Assembly: GCF_001940785.1 (NCBI RefSeq)
Contig: NZ_MSLS01000006.1
Coordinates: 141,399-187,866 of the forward strand
Source: Bacillus sp. MRMR6
GTDB taxonomy: Bacteria; Bacillota; Bacilli; Bacillales; Cytobacillaceae
Reading direction: 5' to 3'
DNA length: 46,468 nt
Shown: positions 33,251 through 41,774 of the stretch, in pieces
Layout of the letters: each line of letters begins with the position of its first letter
Numbering within the stretch: position 1 is the first letter of the stretch
Translations under genes and position numbers: made by a program
The notes under the pieces: generated by a model
What the model was told of the DNA's origin: nothing
Database searches by the model: none
The model's input: only the letters and a program-made list of their open reading frames with translations

Positions 33251-34069
33251 TTATCTAGTCTTCTTCGCAATTTGGAAGTTTAATAGATTTTTAACAGCAT
33301 AGGCAAATCCATCTTCGTCATTGGTCTTAGAAACAAGATCCGCTTGTTGTTGAATATGAAGCGGGGCATTTCCCATTGCAATCGATGTTGTTGCCACCTC
33401 AAATTGGGCAAGGTCATTTCCACCATCACCAAACGCAAAGATCTCATCAAAAGATAAATCCATCATATCCTGATAACGCAGCAAAGCCTTACCCTTGTGA
33501 GCTTCACTTGAAGTGATTTCTACATTATTTGGGAAGGATGATGCCATAGAAATATCAAACTTTCCGTCTAACGCACGCTTAACCTCTTCTACTTTTTCTA
33601 GTTCATCATGGTGTGTTAGTGCGATTAGTTTGTAGATTTTCAGATTCTCTTTTTCAAGGATTTGATCATAATTATACGTTTTAAATAGAGTAGTAAGCTC
33701 TTCTTTACTTTTTGCATGCAATGGCGGCAGTGTCGATGGAAAGCCTCCATAATTGGTGTAAACGAGAATCCCTACACCTAATTGTTTTAACATTGGAAAG
33801 ATTTCTTTGTAAATTGTCATTGAGACCGTCGCCTCAAACAGAATTTCTCTTTGGCTAGAATATAAGACAGAACCATTGACACAAAAAATAGGAATCTCCA
33901 TATTTTGAACGGCCTTTAGTTTTATCACATCCGCATAAGCCCGTCCTGTATTTAAAATAACGGTATGCCCCTGCTCTTGCAATTCATTAATCGTTTTCAC
34001 ATTTTCCTCTGAAATCTCATGTTCAGAGTTTAACAATGTACCGTCTAGATCGATTGAATAACATTTCAT
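33251..34069 (-). CDS. Cof-type HAD-IIB phosphatase
   Basis: This 272-residue HAD-superfamily protein has motif I DLDGTLLNSEHEIS at about residues 7-20, motif II NTGRAY, Lys in HKGKAL and motif IV FGDGGNDL. The class IIB cap between about 85 and 190 is typical of Cof/YidA proteins, which dephosphorylate sugar phosphates, flavin or cofactor phosphates. ATG 34069 has GGAGGG upstream. It is monocistronic. The specific substrate is unknown. Confidence 0.88.
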   Translation of the reverse strand: MKCYSIDLDGTLLNSEHEISEENVKTINELQEQGHTVILNTGRAYADVIKLKAVQNMEIPIFCVNGSVLYSSQREILFEATVSMTIYKEIFPMLKQLGVGILVYTNYGGFPSTLPPLHAKSKEELTTLFKTYNYDQILEKENLKIYKLIALTHHDELEKVEEVKRALDGKFDISMASSFPNNVEITSSEAHKGKALLRYQDMMDLSFDEIFAFGDGGNDLAQFEVATTSIAMGNAPLHIQQQADLVSKTNDEDGFAYAVKNLLNFQIAKKTR

Positions 34070-34191
34070 AATTGTCTTTAATCCCTCCTGTTTTTCATAC
34101 AGCTTCTATTTTGATAGTTTAATCATAACACGAAACTTTCCACTTGCTCATTCGTAAATATTAGGAGAAATTCCAATCAGGGGGAATTAAC

Positions 34192-34398
34192 ATGAGTGAA
34201 AAAGGTTGTATGAAATGCGGTAGTAGAGATACTGGTACGAAAGAAGTAGCTATGACCGGAACTGGCTTATCTAAAATGCTTGATATTCAACACAACAAAT
34301 TCATCGTTATTTTCTGCAAAAACTGTGGCTATTCCGAGTTCTACAACAAGAAATCCTCTACTGCCTCAAACATAGTCGATCTATTCTTCGGAGGTTAA
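34192..34398 (+). CDS. Zn-ribbon protein, DUF2082-like
   Basis: This 68-residue protein has two Cys pairs, CMKCG at the N-terminus and FCKNCGY near residue 43, forming a zinc ribbon. The motif ending NCGYSEFY fits the DUF2082 group annotated as nucleic-acid binding. A direct role is not established. ATG 34192 has GGGGG upstream. It stands alone between the divergent HAD gene and the fructose operon. Confidence 0.78.
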   Translation: MSEKGCMKCGSRDTGTKEVAMTGTGLSKMLDIQHNKFIVIFCKNCGYSEFYNKKSSTASNIVDLFFGG

Positions 34399-34574
34399 TG
34401 TAAAAAGACCAGTATTTATTTTTCCAAATCATGATGACCGTTTTTTGTTTTCTGTCATCTTTTCGGTCATCATGACCTCTTCTTGATGACCGTTTTCTTC
34501 TTTTCACCATCAATCCGGGCATCAAGGCCCCCGTTATCAAAATTCCAACTCCTAGTAAATTCCTTAAAATCCAT
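34358..34574 (-). pseudogene. Possible frameshifted small membrane protein gene
   Basis: From ATG 34574, with GGGGAAG 7 bases upstream, the frame soon becomes unlikely. One base later another frame gives a hydrophobic stretch LRNLLGVGILITGALMPGLM, then basic and charged KRRKRSSRRGHDDRKDD. This looks like a membrane anchor plus charged tail with one extra G after the ATG. It overlaps the 3' end of the Zn-ribbon gene in antisense. A sequencing error or pure chance is also possible. Confidence 0.3.
34422..34466. repeat. Inverted GATGACCG repeats downstream of the Zn-ribbon gene
   Basis: CATGATGACCG and CGGTCATCATG are perfect 11-bp arms separated by about 22 bp, and a third GATGACCG follows near 34484. 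The first arm is followed by six T, so it may help terminate the Zn-ribbon transcript. Confidence 0.45.
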
Positions 34575-34607
34575 GTTTATCTTCCCCGAACACTATGATT
34601 CTCTTTC

Positions 34608-34710
34608 TGTGAACGCTTTGTGAAGTAGTTTGATAGTTTGTGAATTTTTATGATTGATTTTTGGAGGATTTTGAAGTAAACTAATCTTACAGTTAAATGA
34701 AAGCGTTTTA
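34608..34710 (+). promoter_or_regulatory. fru operon control region with cre-like sites
   Basis: ATGAAAGCGTTTTA (34697-34710) is a near-consensus CcpA cre site that abuts the fruR binding site. A second cre-like TGTGAACGCTTTGT lies at 34608-34621. A candidate promoter is TTGAAG (34671-34676), 17 bp, TAAATG. TTGTGAA repeats near 34618 and 34637 could be FruR sites. Together they suggest catabolite repression plus fructose 1-phosphate control. Confidence 0.6.
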
Positions 34711-34724
34711 GGAGGCAAATCAAA

Positions 34725-35474
34725 ATGTTAGAACCAGAACGCCATCAACTAATTTTAGATACATTAAAGCTAAAAAATACAGTTAAACTTCAAGAACTTG
34801 TTGAATTAACTAACACCTCCGAGTCGACCATACGTCGTGATTTAATACAGTTAGAACAAGCAAAATTTCTTAAAAGAGTTCACGGAGGTGCAGCTTGGCT
34901 CCAAGGAAAGCTTCAAGAACCAAGCATGACAGAGAAATCTTCCAAAAACCTTCAAGAAAAACGGCAAATAGCCAAATTTGCCAGCAGTTTAGTGGAAGAA
35001 GGAGATTGCATTTATCTTGATGCTGGTTCGACGATTGTTGAAATGATTCCATTTCTCCCCGAGAATATCGTTGTCGTAACGAATGGGCTTATGCATGTAA
35101 ATCAACTTTTTGAAAGAAATATAAAAACATATATTATCGGCGGCTATGCAAAGCCAACCACAAAGGCGATTATCGGCCGGGGTGCTCTTGAAAGTCTAGA
35201 ACAATATCGATTTGATAAATGTTTTATGGGTGTCAATGGGATCCATCATCAATTTGGCTATACAACACCAGATCAGGAAGAAGCCATGATCAAACAACTC
35301 GCCATTTCACTAAGTCGTGAAGCATTCATAGTGGCTGATGAAACAAAGTTTTCAGAAATTGCTTTTGCAAAAATTGCTGACCTGCACCAGGCAACTATCA
35401 TTACAAATGAATTAGACATGAACACAAAAGAACAATTCTACAGCAAGACAAAGATAAAGGTGGTTACTCCATGA
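34725..35474 (+). CDS. fruR: DeoR-family fructose operon repressor FruR
   Basis: This 249-residue regulator has an N-terminal DeoR helix-turn-helix with TSESTIRRDLIQLE at about residues 29-42. The C-terminal sugar-phosphate sensing domain has YLDAGSTIVEMI and a GVNGIHHQFGYTTPD segment. By homology it senses fructose 1-phosphate. ATG 34725 has TAGGAGG upstream. Its stop overlaps the fruK start in ATGA. Gene order fruR-fruK-fruA is the Bacillus arrangement. Confidence 0.92.
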   Translation: MLEPERHQLILDTLKLKNTVKLQELVELTNTSESTIRRDLIQLEQAKFLKRVHGGAAWLQGKLQEPSMTEKSSKNLQEKRQIAKFASSLVEEGDCIYLDAGSTIVEMIPFLPENIVVVTNGLMHVNQLFERNIKTYIIGGYAKPTTKAIIGRGALESLEQYRFDKCFMGVNGIHHQFGYTTPDQEEAMIKQLAISLSREAFIVADETKFSEIAFAKIADLHQATIITNELDMNTKEQFYSKTKIKVVTP

Positions 35475-36388
35475 TTTACACACTAACGTTGAATCCATCA
35501 CTAGATTACATTGTGGAACTCGATCAAGTCGCATTGGGTGATTTAAACCGTACAAAGAAGGAAACTAAATTAGCCGGTGGTAAAGGGATTAATGTCTCAC
35601 AAGTTTTAAAAAGATTAGATGTCGACAGTAAAGCCCTCGGGTTCCTTGGTGGTTTTACCGGTGATTATATAAATAGCTTTTTACAATCACTAGCTATTCA
35701 AACTGATTTCGTTAAAGTAAGCGAAGATACACGAATCAATGTAAAGCTTAAATCTAGTACAGAAACAGAAATTAATGCTGCAGGACCTATGATTACAGAA
35801 GAAAGTTTTGAAGCGTTGAAGGAAAAAATTTGCGGGCTTACCAGTGAAGATTTACTCGTGCTTGCAGGAAGTATCCCTTCTTCCATGCCAGACAGTACCT
35901 ATGAAGAACTTGTAAAAGTGTGCAATGAAAACGGGACGAAGTTTGTGGTTGATGCAGAGGGCGAATTATTAAAGAAAGTCCTACCCTTCAAACCATTTCT
36001 GATTAAACCGAACCATCATGAGCTTGGGGATTTATTTCATACCACCATTACAACATGTGAAGAAGTCATTCCATACGGAAAAGAACTCATTAAAAGCGGT
36101 GCAGAAAACGTGATTGTATCACTTGCGGGAGACGGTGCTGTTCTTATTACAAAGGACACTGCGTTGATCGCTACTGTCCCTATAGGTGAGGTAAAAAGCT
36201 CAGTTGGCGCAGGAGATTCTATGGTGGCAGGCTTTATTGCAACGTACGAAAAAACAAATTCAATTGAAGAAGCGTTTCGCTTTAGTGTCGCAGCAGGAAG
36301 TGCAACTGCTTTTTCCATCGGTTTATGTACCCCTGAAAGAGTAGAAAGCTTATTAACACAAGTCAAATTAGAAACTAAATCACTATAG
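35471..36388 (+). CDS. fruK: 1-phosphofructokinase FruK
   Basis: This 305-residue PfkB-family kinase opens MIYTLTLNPSLDYIVELD and has GGKGINVSQVLKRL at about residues 37-50. The C-terminal signature SSVGAGDSMVAGF carries the catalytic Asp near residue 249. It converts fructose 1-phosphate to fructose 1,6-bisphosphate with ATP, linking FruA uptake to glycolysis. ATG 35471 overlaps fruR by 4 bp and has AAGGTGG upstream. Confidence 0.95.
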   Translation: MIYTLTLNPSLDYIVELDQVALGDLNRTKKETKLAGGKGINVSQVLKRLDVDSKALGFLGGFTGDYINSFLQSLAIQTDFVKVSEDTRINVKLKSSTETEINAAGPMITEESFEALKEKICGLTSEDLLVLAGSIPSSMPDSTYEELVKVCNENGTKFVVDAEGELLKKVLPFKPFLIKPNHHELGDLFHTTITTCEEVIPYGKELIKSGAENVIVSLAGDGAVLITKDTALIATVPIGEVKSSVGAGDSMVAGFIATYEKTNSIEEAFRFSVAAGSATAFSIGLCTPERVESLLTQVKLETKSL

Positions 36389-36402
36389 AGGAGAATGCTC
36401 TT

Positions 36403-38274
36403 ATGAGAATAACAGAGCTTTTAACCAAAGAAACGATTAATCTTTCTTTAAAAAGTAACCAAAAATCAGATGTCATCGAGGAACTAGTTACCGTTCTAGA
36501 CACTGCTGGTAAGTTAACCAACAGGTCAGAATTTAAAAAGGCAATTTTAAAAAGAGAAGAACAAAGTACAACTGGAATTGGTGAGGGCATTGCGATTCCG
36601 CATGCGAAAACAAAAGCGGTAAAACAACCTGCGATTGTGTTCGGCCGTTCAACTTCCGGAGTAAATTATAACTCGCTTGACGGACAGCCAGCACACCTAT
36701 TCTTTATGATCGCAGCAACTGAAGGAGCGAACAATACACACTTAGAAGCACTAGCACGACTGTCCACGATCCTTATGAAAGAAGAAGTCCGGGAACAGCT
36801 TCTAACGGCAAAGTCTAAGGATGATGTCATCAATATCATTAATAGCTATGACCAAGAAGGAGAAGAGGAGGAACAGTCTATGGCGAGTAAGAAGCAATTT
36901 ATTGTTGCCGTGACAGCTTGTCCAACAGGTATTGCTCACACGTATATGTCCGCGGATGCTTTAAAGGCTAAAGCAGCGCAAATGGGTGTCGACATCAAAG
37001 TTGAGACCAATGGTTCTGGCGGAGCTAAGAATGTTTTAACAGCTTCAGATATCGAAAACGCAGTAGCAGTCATTGTTGCGGCAGACACAAAGGTTGAAAT
37101 GGACCGCTTTAACGGCAAGCACGTGATTGAAGCGGCCGTGGCAGATGGAATCCGCAAACCACAGCAACTAATTGAAAGAGCTTTAAAGCAGGATGCTCCG
37201 ATTTATCGTGGCAGCGGAAAGTCCACTTCTGAAACCCAACAAGGCGGAAGAGGCATTGGGGCAACCATCTACAAGCACTTAATGAGCGGTGTTTCCAACA
37301 TGCTTCCATTCGTAGTCGGCGGTGGTATTTTAATCGCAATCAGCTTTATGTTCGGTTTCAATGCGTTTAATCCAGATGATCCAAGTTTCCATCCTATTGC
37401 TGAAGCACTCATGACCATTGGCGGCGGAAACGCATTTGCCCTGATGGTACCAGTATTAGCAGGATTTATCGCCATGAGTATTGCAGATCGACCAGGTTTT
37501 GCTGCAGGTATGGTCGGCGGTATGATGGCAACTAGCGGTGGAGCAGGTTTCTTAGGCGGTCTTGTCGCAGGTTTCTTAGCAGGTTATGTGGTAGTAGGAT
37601 TGAAAAAATTACTTGCAGGTATGCCATCTTCATTAGAAGGTATTAAGACGATTCTTCTCTATCCATTATTAGGTATTGCAATTACTGGATTTATCATGTT
37701 ATTCGTTGTAAACAAGCCAGTTGGTGCATTAAACACTGCAATTTCTGATTGGTTATCAGGCCTTGGAACCGGAAATGCAATTTTACTAGGAATTATTTTA
37801 GGATTAATGATGGCATTTGACATGGGTGGTCCAGTAAACAAGGCAGCTTATGTATTTGGAACAGGCCTTTTAGCAAACGGTGTATACGAGCCAATGGCAG
37901 CCATCATGGCTGCGGGTATGGTTCCTCCATTAGGTATTGCGTTGGCGACTACATTATTTAAGAAAAAGTTCAACAAGCAAGATCAAGAAGCAGGAAAAGT
38001 TAACTACATTATGGGATTATCCTTTATCACTGAAGGTGCGATTCCATTTGCAGCAGCGGATCCAGTTCGTGTTATCCCGTCATTAATGGCTGGTTCAGCA
38101 GTAGCAGGTGCTTTATCGATGATGTTCAGTATCGGTCTTCGTGCCCCACACGGCGGATTGTTCGTTATCCCACTAGTTGACGGAAGCTGGCTGCTATATT
38201 TAGTGGCAGTCATCATTGGAGCTTTTGTTTCCGCATTACTAATGGGAGTCTTGAAAAAGCCAGTAACAAATTAA
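36403..38274 (+). CDS. fruA: Fructose PTS permease EIIABC, FruA
   Basis: This 623-residue protein has domains in the order EIIA (1-150, phospho-His67 in GIAIPHAK), EIIB (about 165-270, phospho-Cys in VTACPTGIAHTYM) and EIIC (about 285-620, membrane channel). It phosphorylates fructose to fructose 1-phosphate during uptake. ATG 36403 has GAGGAG upstream, 14 bp after fruK. Between EIIA and EIIB an acidic linker is encoded by AAGGAGAAGAGGAGG followed by ATG 36880. This could serve as an internal start for a separate EIIBC. Confidence 0.95.
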   Translation: MRITELLTKETINLSLKSNQKSDVIEELVTVLDTAGKLTNRSEFKKAILKREEQSTTGIGEGIAIPHAKTKAVKQPAIVFGRSTSGVNYNSLDGQPAHLFFMIAATEGANNTHLEALARLSTILMKEEVREQLLTAKSKDDVINIINSYDQEGEEEEQSMASKKQFIVAVTACPTGIAHTYMSADALKAKAAQMGVDIKVETNGSGGAKNVLTASDIENAVAVIVAADTKVEMDRFNGKHVIEAAVADGIRKPQQLIERALKQDAPIYRGSGKSTSETQQGGRGIGATIYKHLMSGVSNMLPFVVGGGILIAISFMFGFNAFNPDDPSFHPIAEALMTIGGGNAFALMVPVLAGFIAMSIADRPGFAAGMVGGMMATSGGAGFLGGLVAGFLAGYVVVGLKKLLAGMPSSLEGIKTILLYPLLGIAITGFIMLFVVNKPVGALNTAISDWLSGLGTGNAILLGIILGLMMAFDMGGPVNKAAYVFGTGLLANGVYEPMAAIMAAGMVPPLGIALATTLFKKKFNKQDQEAGKVNYIMGLSFITEGAIPFAAADPVRVIPSLMAGSAVAGALSMMFSIGLRAPHGGLFVIPLVDGSWLLYLVAVIIGAFVSALLMGVLKKPVTN

Positions 38275-38284
38275 CAATTGAATA

Positions 38285-38322
38285 GGGCAAACCAATTCGT
38301 ATGATTGGTTTGCCCTTTTTTT
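38285..38322 (+). terminator. fru operon terminator
   Basis: GGGCAAACCAAT and ATTGGTTTGCCC are perfect 12-bp arms with a 7-base loop and seven T. It also abuts the stop of the convergent 42-codon gene. Confidence 0.88.
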
Positions 38323-38449
38323 ATTTATTCTTCCTATTTTCTCTCTGTGCTTTCTTCCTTGCTTTTTTGCTTAAGCCTGCTTCCGATCCGAATTCCGTGT
38401 CACTGCTGCCAGTGTGAGGCTGTTTGCGATTATCGTTTTTGTTTGTCAT
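38321..38449 (-). CDS. 42-residue basic protein, possibly spore-associated
   Basis: ATG 38449 follows AAAGGAG by 5-6 bases. The product opens MTNKNDNRKQPHTGSSDTEF, continues GSEAGLSKKARKKAQ and ends RENRKNK. It is highly charged and has no hydrophobic core. SSDTEFGSE recalls the TEF-A-SE motifs of gamma-type small acid-soluble spore proteins cleaved by GPR, so a spore protein is possible, but this is inference from one short motif. The stop touches the fru terminator. Confidence 0.6.
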   Translation of the reverse strand: MTNKNDNRKQPHTGSSDTEFGSEAGLSKKARKKAQRENRKNK

Positions 38450-38486
38450 TGGGTCTCCTTTCTTGCTATGTACTTATGTTGGAAGG

Positions 38487-38510
38487 CCGCTTTCTTAGCG
38501 GCCGCCATTT
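38487..38510. other. GC-rich hairpin upstream of the 42-codon gene
   Basis: AGGCCGCT and AGCGGCC form a stem around a TTCTT loop. It lies where the leader of the leftward small gene would be. CATAATA on the minus strand just upstream resembles a sigma-G -10, but the -35 spacing is poor. Confidence 0.35.
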
Positions 38511-38576
38511 ATTATGGTTCTATTTTCCTGTGAAAATATACCTATTTATTTTATCCGACTTGTGGGTGCGTGCGCC

Positions 38577-38797
38577 AACCGATAGTATTTCGTACTATCC
38601 GATAGTATTTTCCGCTATCCGATTTTATTTTCCGCTATCCGATAGTATTTTCCGCCATCCGATAGTATTTCTCGCCATCCGATAGTATTTCTCGCCATCC
38701 GATAGTATTTCTCGCTATCCGATAGTATTTCGTTCCATCTGACAGTATTTCGCACTATCCGGTAGTTTTTCGCACCATCCGGTAGTATTTCGTGCAA
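38577..38797. repeat. Eleven-unit 20-bp palindromic tandem array
   Basis: Units start every 20 bp from 38581 to 38781 with consensus GATAGTATTTYNCGCYATCC. The first unit holds a perfect dyad GATAGTA-TTTCG-TACTATC; most others keep 5-bp arms GATAG/CTATC. Units differ by a few substitutions, never in length. Both strands are open through the array, but a 20-bp unit is not a codon multiple, so coding is unlikely. There are no CRISPR-like spacers. The array fills the gap between the 42-codon gene and a VOC gene. Confidence 0.9.
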
Positions 38798-38838
38798 CTA
38801 ATTTCCGCATCAATAAGTTATCGCAGCTACCCACACAA

Positions 38839-38874
38839 GAAAAAGCCCAATCCTCTAGGATTTTGGGCTTTTTC
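38839..38874. terminator. Terminator after the VOC gene
   Basis: GAAAAAGCCCAA and TTGGGCTTTTTC are perfect 12-bp arms, with T runs in both directions. Confidence 0.8.
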
Positions 38875-38881
38875 TCAATTG

Positions 38882-39307
38882 CTATTGTCCAGTTTCGGTT
38901 GAAACCTGCCAGTTGATGCCGAACTTGTCTGTTACTGTACCGTAGGATGGGCTCCAGAAGGTTTCCTGTAATGGCATACCCACTCTGCCGCCTTCTTTTA
39001 GCTTTTCGAAGATTTCCTTTGATTGTTCTACATCATTTAAGACTAATGCGATTGATAGCTGTGACCCAAGTTCATACGGCTGTCCAGGGAAGGTGTCTGA
39101 AAGCATAATCACGGACTCGCCCACTTTAAGAGCCGCATGTAAGACACGATTTTTTGCTTCCTCAGGCATTGGGTATTCTGGATTTTCAGGCATTTCACCA
39201 AAGGTTTGAAGACTTAATACCTCCGCCCCTAATGCGCTTTGATAAAACTTCACAGCTTTTTGTCCATTTCCATTTAACACTAAATAAGGATGTAAACCTA
39301 AAATCAT
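38882..39307 (-). CDS. VOC-family protein, PhnB-like
   Basis: This 141-residue glyoxalase/bleomycin-resistance fold protein has HPYLVLNGNGQKAVKFYQSA early and TDKFGINWQVS at the end, typical of PhnB/YcbJ-like VOC proteins. The function of such proteins is mostly unknown. ATG 39307 has GAGGTG 6 bases upstream; a GTG at 39316 lies in that site. It is monocistronic with a strong terminator. Confidence 0.85.
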   Translation of the reverse strand: MILGLHPYLVLNGNGQKAVKFYQSALGAEVLSLQTFGEMPENPEYPMPEEAKNRVLHAALKVGESVIMLSDTFPGQPYELGSQLSIALVLNDVEQSKEIFEKLKEGGRVGMPLQETFWSPSYGTVTDKFGINWQVSTETGQ

Positions 39308-39388
39308 CTCAAACACCTCGACTTATTTTTCACTAAAAAGAACTTATGTTCGTAATTAATATTACCATAATTAGTTAATAAAAGCAAA

Positions 39389-39420
39389 AATAAATCCCAG
39401 GCACCCACCCAGGATTTATT
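39389..39420 (-). terminator. Terminator overlapping the MFS gene end
   Basis: AATAAATCC and GGATTTATT pair around a GC-rich loop that extends the stem partly, followed by T on the minus strand. Confidence 0.6.
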
Positions 39421-40624
39421 TTCTAACCACTACTCTATTCTGTGTAACCTGACCAAACCCACTACTCTTCCAATAAGCCGCTCCCATCCCAACTAATAGC
39501 AAGACTCCTGTAACGACAAACACACTTTGAACAGGGAAAAATCCTCCAATAACGCCTCCGATAATTGGCCCAAGCATCCCGCCAATCTGGGTGGCCGTTT
39601 GATTTAAACCAAATGCCCTCCCGCGAAAATCCTCTGATGTTGATTTGACGACGAGTCCATTAAGCGCTGGGAAGACAGCACAGAAAAACACACCAAAGAT
39701 AAAACGAATAATCGAAAAACCGATCATACTACTAAATATAATATGTGCGACCATACCGATCCCGCCGCCAAGTAACCCGATGACAAGGACGCGGTGAAAG
39801 CCGACCTTATCTGCCCATTTCCCCCAGAACGGTGCAAAAATGGCACTCGCAATACCCGGCAGTGAAAAGACAATCCCAGCGAGCAGCGATGCATTTTCAG
39901 CGGAACCGCCTAAATCTAAAATATATAAAGGAAGTACAGGTTCGATCGTCATAACGGAGCTTGCCGTAATCACCGTCAAGAGCAGGACTGTCATAAAAGG
40001 ACGATTATGCCATGCCTCTGATAGGCTGCTTTTCAAAGAGCCACCCTTTTTACTTGGAGTGAAATTTTCCTCCTTAACTAAAAACACCACAAGGATGGTT
40101 GCAATTAATACAATGGAACCTGCCGTCGCAAAGGCTAACCTGTTTCCGACTAAATGCGCGATTCCCCCGCCCATCAGCGGCCCTAAAATACTTCCGGATG
40201 CGGTAGCTGTTGAAACCATCGACAAAGCATAGCCCACTTTTTGACTTGGTGTATTTGTCCCAATCAATGCAATCGCACCTGGAATAAATCCAGTTAAAAG
40301 ACCCTGCATAATGCGTAACACTAACAGCTGATATGGATTAGTGACAAATGCGGCCAGTGTATAGATCACAAACAGGAAAAATCCCGCACGGATAATCATC
40401 GGCTTTCTTCCATAACGGTCGGCAACCATTCCCCAGAACGGCGAAGCAATCGCTCCTGCGAAGAAGGCGGCACTAAATAATAAACCTGACCATATTTCTA
40501 TATGTTCATGGACACCAATTTGCGGTAAGAAGATCGGCAAAAAGGGGATGACCATGGAAAAACTTGCTGATGTAAAAAACATCCCAATCCAAAGTACCCA
40601 TAAATTACGTTTCCAAGTTGACAT
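39416..40624 (-). CDS. MFS drug-type exporter (MdtG/YttB-like)
   Basis: This 402-residue protein has about 12 membrane helices and MFS motif A as GMVADRYGRKP at about residues 65-75. The repeated half-motif is FWGKWADKVG. GSILGPLMGGGIAHLV near 148-163 fits motif C of antiporters. It resembles the proton-coupled multidrug MFS group, but drugs and natural substrates are unknown. ATG 40624 is the start. No regulator gene adjoins it. Confidence 0.88.
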   Translation of the reverse strand: MSTWKRNLWVLWIGMFFTSASFSMVIPFLPIFLPQIGVHEHIEIWSGLLFSAAFFAGAIASPFWGMVADRYGRKPMIIRAGFFLFVIYTLAAFVTNPYQLLVLRIMQGLLTGFIPGAIALIGTNTPSQKVGYALSMVSTATASGSILGPLMGGGIAHLVGNRLAFATAGSIVLIATILVVFLVKEENFTPSKKGGSLKSSLSEAWHNRPFMTVLLLTVITASSVMTIEPVLPLYILDLGGSAENASLLAGIVFSLPGIASAIFAPFWGKWADKVGFHRVLVIGLLGGGIGMVAHIIFSSMIGFSIIRFIFGVFFCAVFPALNGLVVKSTSEDFRGRAFGLNQTATQIGGMLGPIIGGVIGGFFPVQSVFVVTGVLLLVGMGAAYWKSSGFGQVTQNRVVVRK

Positions 40625-40790
40625 GCTAATCGTCTCCTATGTTGAAAAAATACTATTATTTATCATAATACTTCGTCACCCGAAATACTAGACATTTTTT
40701 GTATTTTTCATAAAAGTAAAAAAAAACTGCCTTCTCTAAAGAACAGTTTAGGATTAAAATCAAAGTATCATGTTTTTAGGGGATGAAATA

Positions 40791-41240
40791 ATGAATGTTA
40801 TCGTTAGACCAGCAAATGAAGAAGATATCCAATCATTAAAGGGGCTTATGTTCCAATATATCGTTGATTTTTACAAAAAGCCAAGACCAGCGGAAGAAGA
40901 CCTTACAGGGTTAATCCTGCATCTTCAAAATAACCCCTCAAGTGGATTGCAATTTGTCGCAGAAAGAGATGGACAGTTAGTAGGTTTTGCGACCCTTTAT
41001 TTCACCTTCAGCACACTGCAAGTGAAAAAGGCAGCCATTCTAAATGATTTGTTCGTTTCACCAGAAGCAAGAGGACTAAAAGTTGGAGAAAATTTGTTCC
41101 AAACATGCTTAGCATACATTAGAGAAAATGGTTATGCCTACATGACATGGGAAACAGCGAAGGATAATGTTGTGGCACAATCTCTCTATAACAAATCAGG
41201 AGGGCAAATCTCTGATTGGCTGGTTTATGAAATAGAATAA
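40791..41240 (+). CDS. GNAT-family N-acetyltransferase
   Basis: This 149-residue GNAT protein has AILNDLFVSPEARGLKVGENLF near residue 87, the acetyl-CoA binding region, and WETAKDNVVAQSLYNKSG at the C-terminus. The pattern resembles diamine or small-molecule acetyltransferases, but the acceptor is not clear. ATG 40791 is favoured, with AGGGGATG before it. The gene stands alone. Confidence 0.84.
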   Translation: MNVIVRPANEEDIQSLKGLMFQYIVDFYKKPRPAEEDLTGLILHLQNNPSSGLQFVAERDGQLVGFATLYFTFSTLQVKKAAILNDLFVSPEARGLKVGENLFQTCLAYIRENGYAYMTWETAKDNVVAQSLYNKSGGQISDWLVYEIE

Positions 41241-41258
41241 ATAATGAAGAAGAAGGTC

Positions 41259-41678
41259 CTAGAGGTCCTTCTTCCTTTCGGCTAGGATATCTTGAATGAT
41301 TTCCATATGAAAAGCTGCCCAAGCTTTTTCACGAAAATGAAGGATAACGCTTATGGTCAGTACAAGCAGATACACAAACCCAAAAATCGCCCATAGCCAG
41401 TGTCCTTCCGTAAATAAAAACTGTGACAATTGCTTGGAAAAAAGAAATAACAGCCAAGGTATAGACGTAACAAAAACCGGGATAATTCCCGATCCATTTT
41501 TTTCTTTAATCATTCGGTAATGGATTAACTTCAAGGTATCGCTATCAAGTGATTGATAAAGTTCCTTTATATCTTCTATCTCTTTAAACTCTTTTAAATT
41601 CTGGATGGACTGCCCCTTTTGTACCGTTCTTTTCGTTCGAAGGAAAATCTTATGAGCATCCCCTCTTAATGAAATCAT
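41259..41678 (-). CDS. Membrane protein of unknown function, 2 TM
   Basis: This 139-residue protein has a charged N-terminal half to about residue 65 and two hydrophobic helices near 68-85 and 92-115. The tail ends ILAERKKDL. I do not recognise it. ATG 41678 has TAGGAGGG 6 bases upstream; the frame to 41723 has no site. It converges on the GNAT gene with only 18 bp between them. Confidence 0.65.
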   Translation of the reverse strand: MISLRGDAHKIFLRTKRTVQKGQSIQNLKEFKEIEDIKELYQSLDSDTLKLIHYRMIKEKNGSGIIPVFVTSIPWLLFLFSKQLSQFLFTEGHWLWAIFGFVYLLVLTISVILHFREKAWAAFHMEIIQDILAERKKDL

Positions 41679-41774
41679 GGATCTCCCTCCTATTTTAAGT
41701 CCGTCCCCCTCATTCTTCCACAATAACCTGCATTATTATCCTTAGTTCTTTCTATTTCTGCTCTCAGTAAAAGA

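Noticed and set aside
38305..38797. Open frames of 60-126 codons on both strands through the 20-bp array and fru downstream region
   Set aside because: They arise because the repeat lacks stop codons. The unit is not a multiple of three, no binding sites precede them, and the products have no family features.
38577..38797. CRISPR array
   Set aside because: Units are contiguous and only 20 bp, there are no unique spacers, and no cas genes are in the window.
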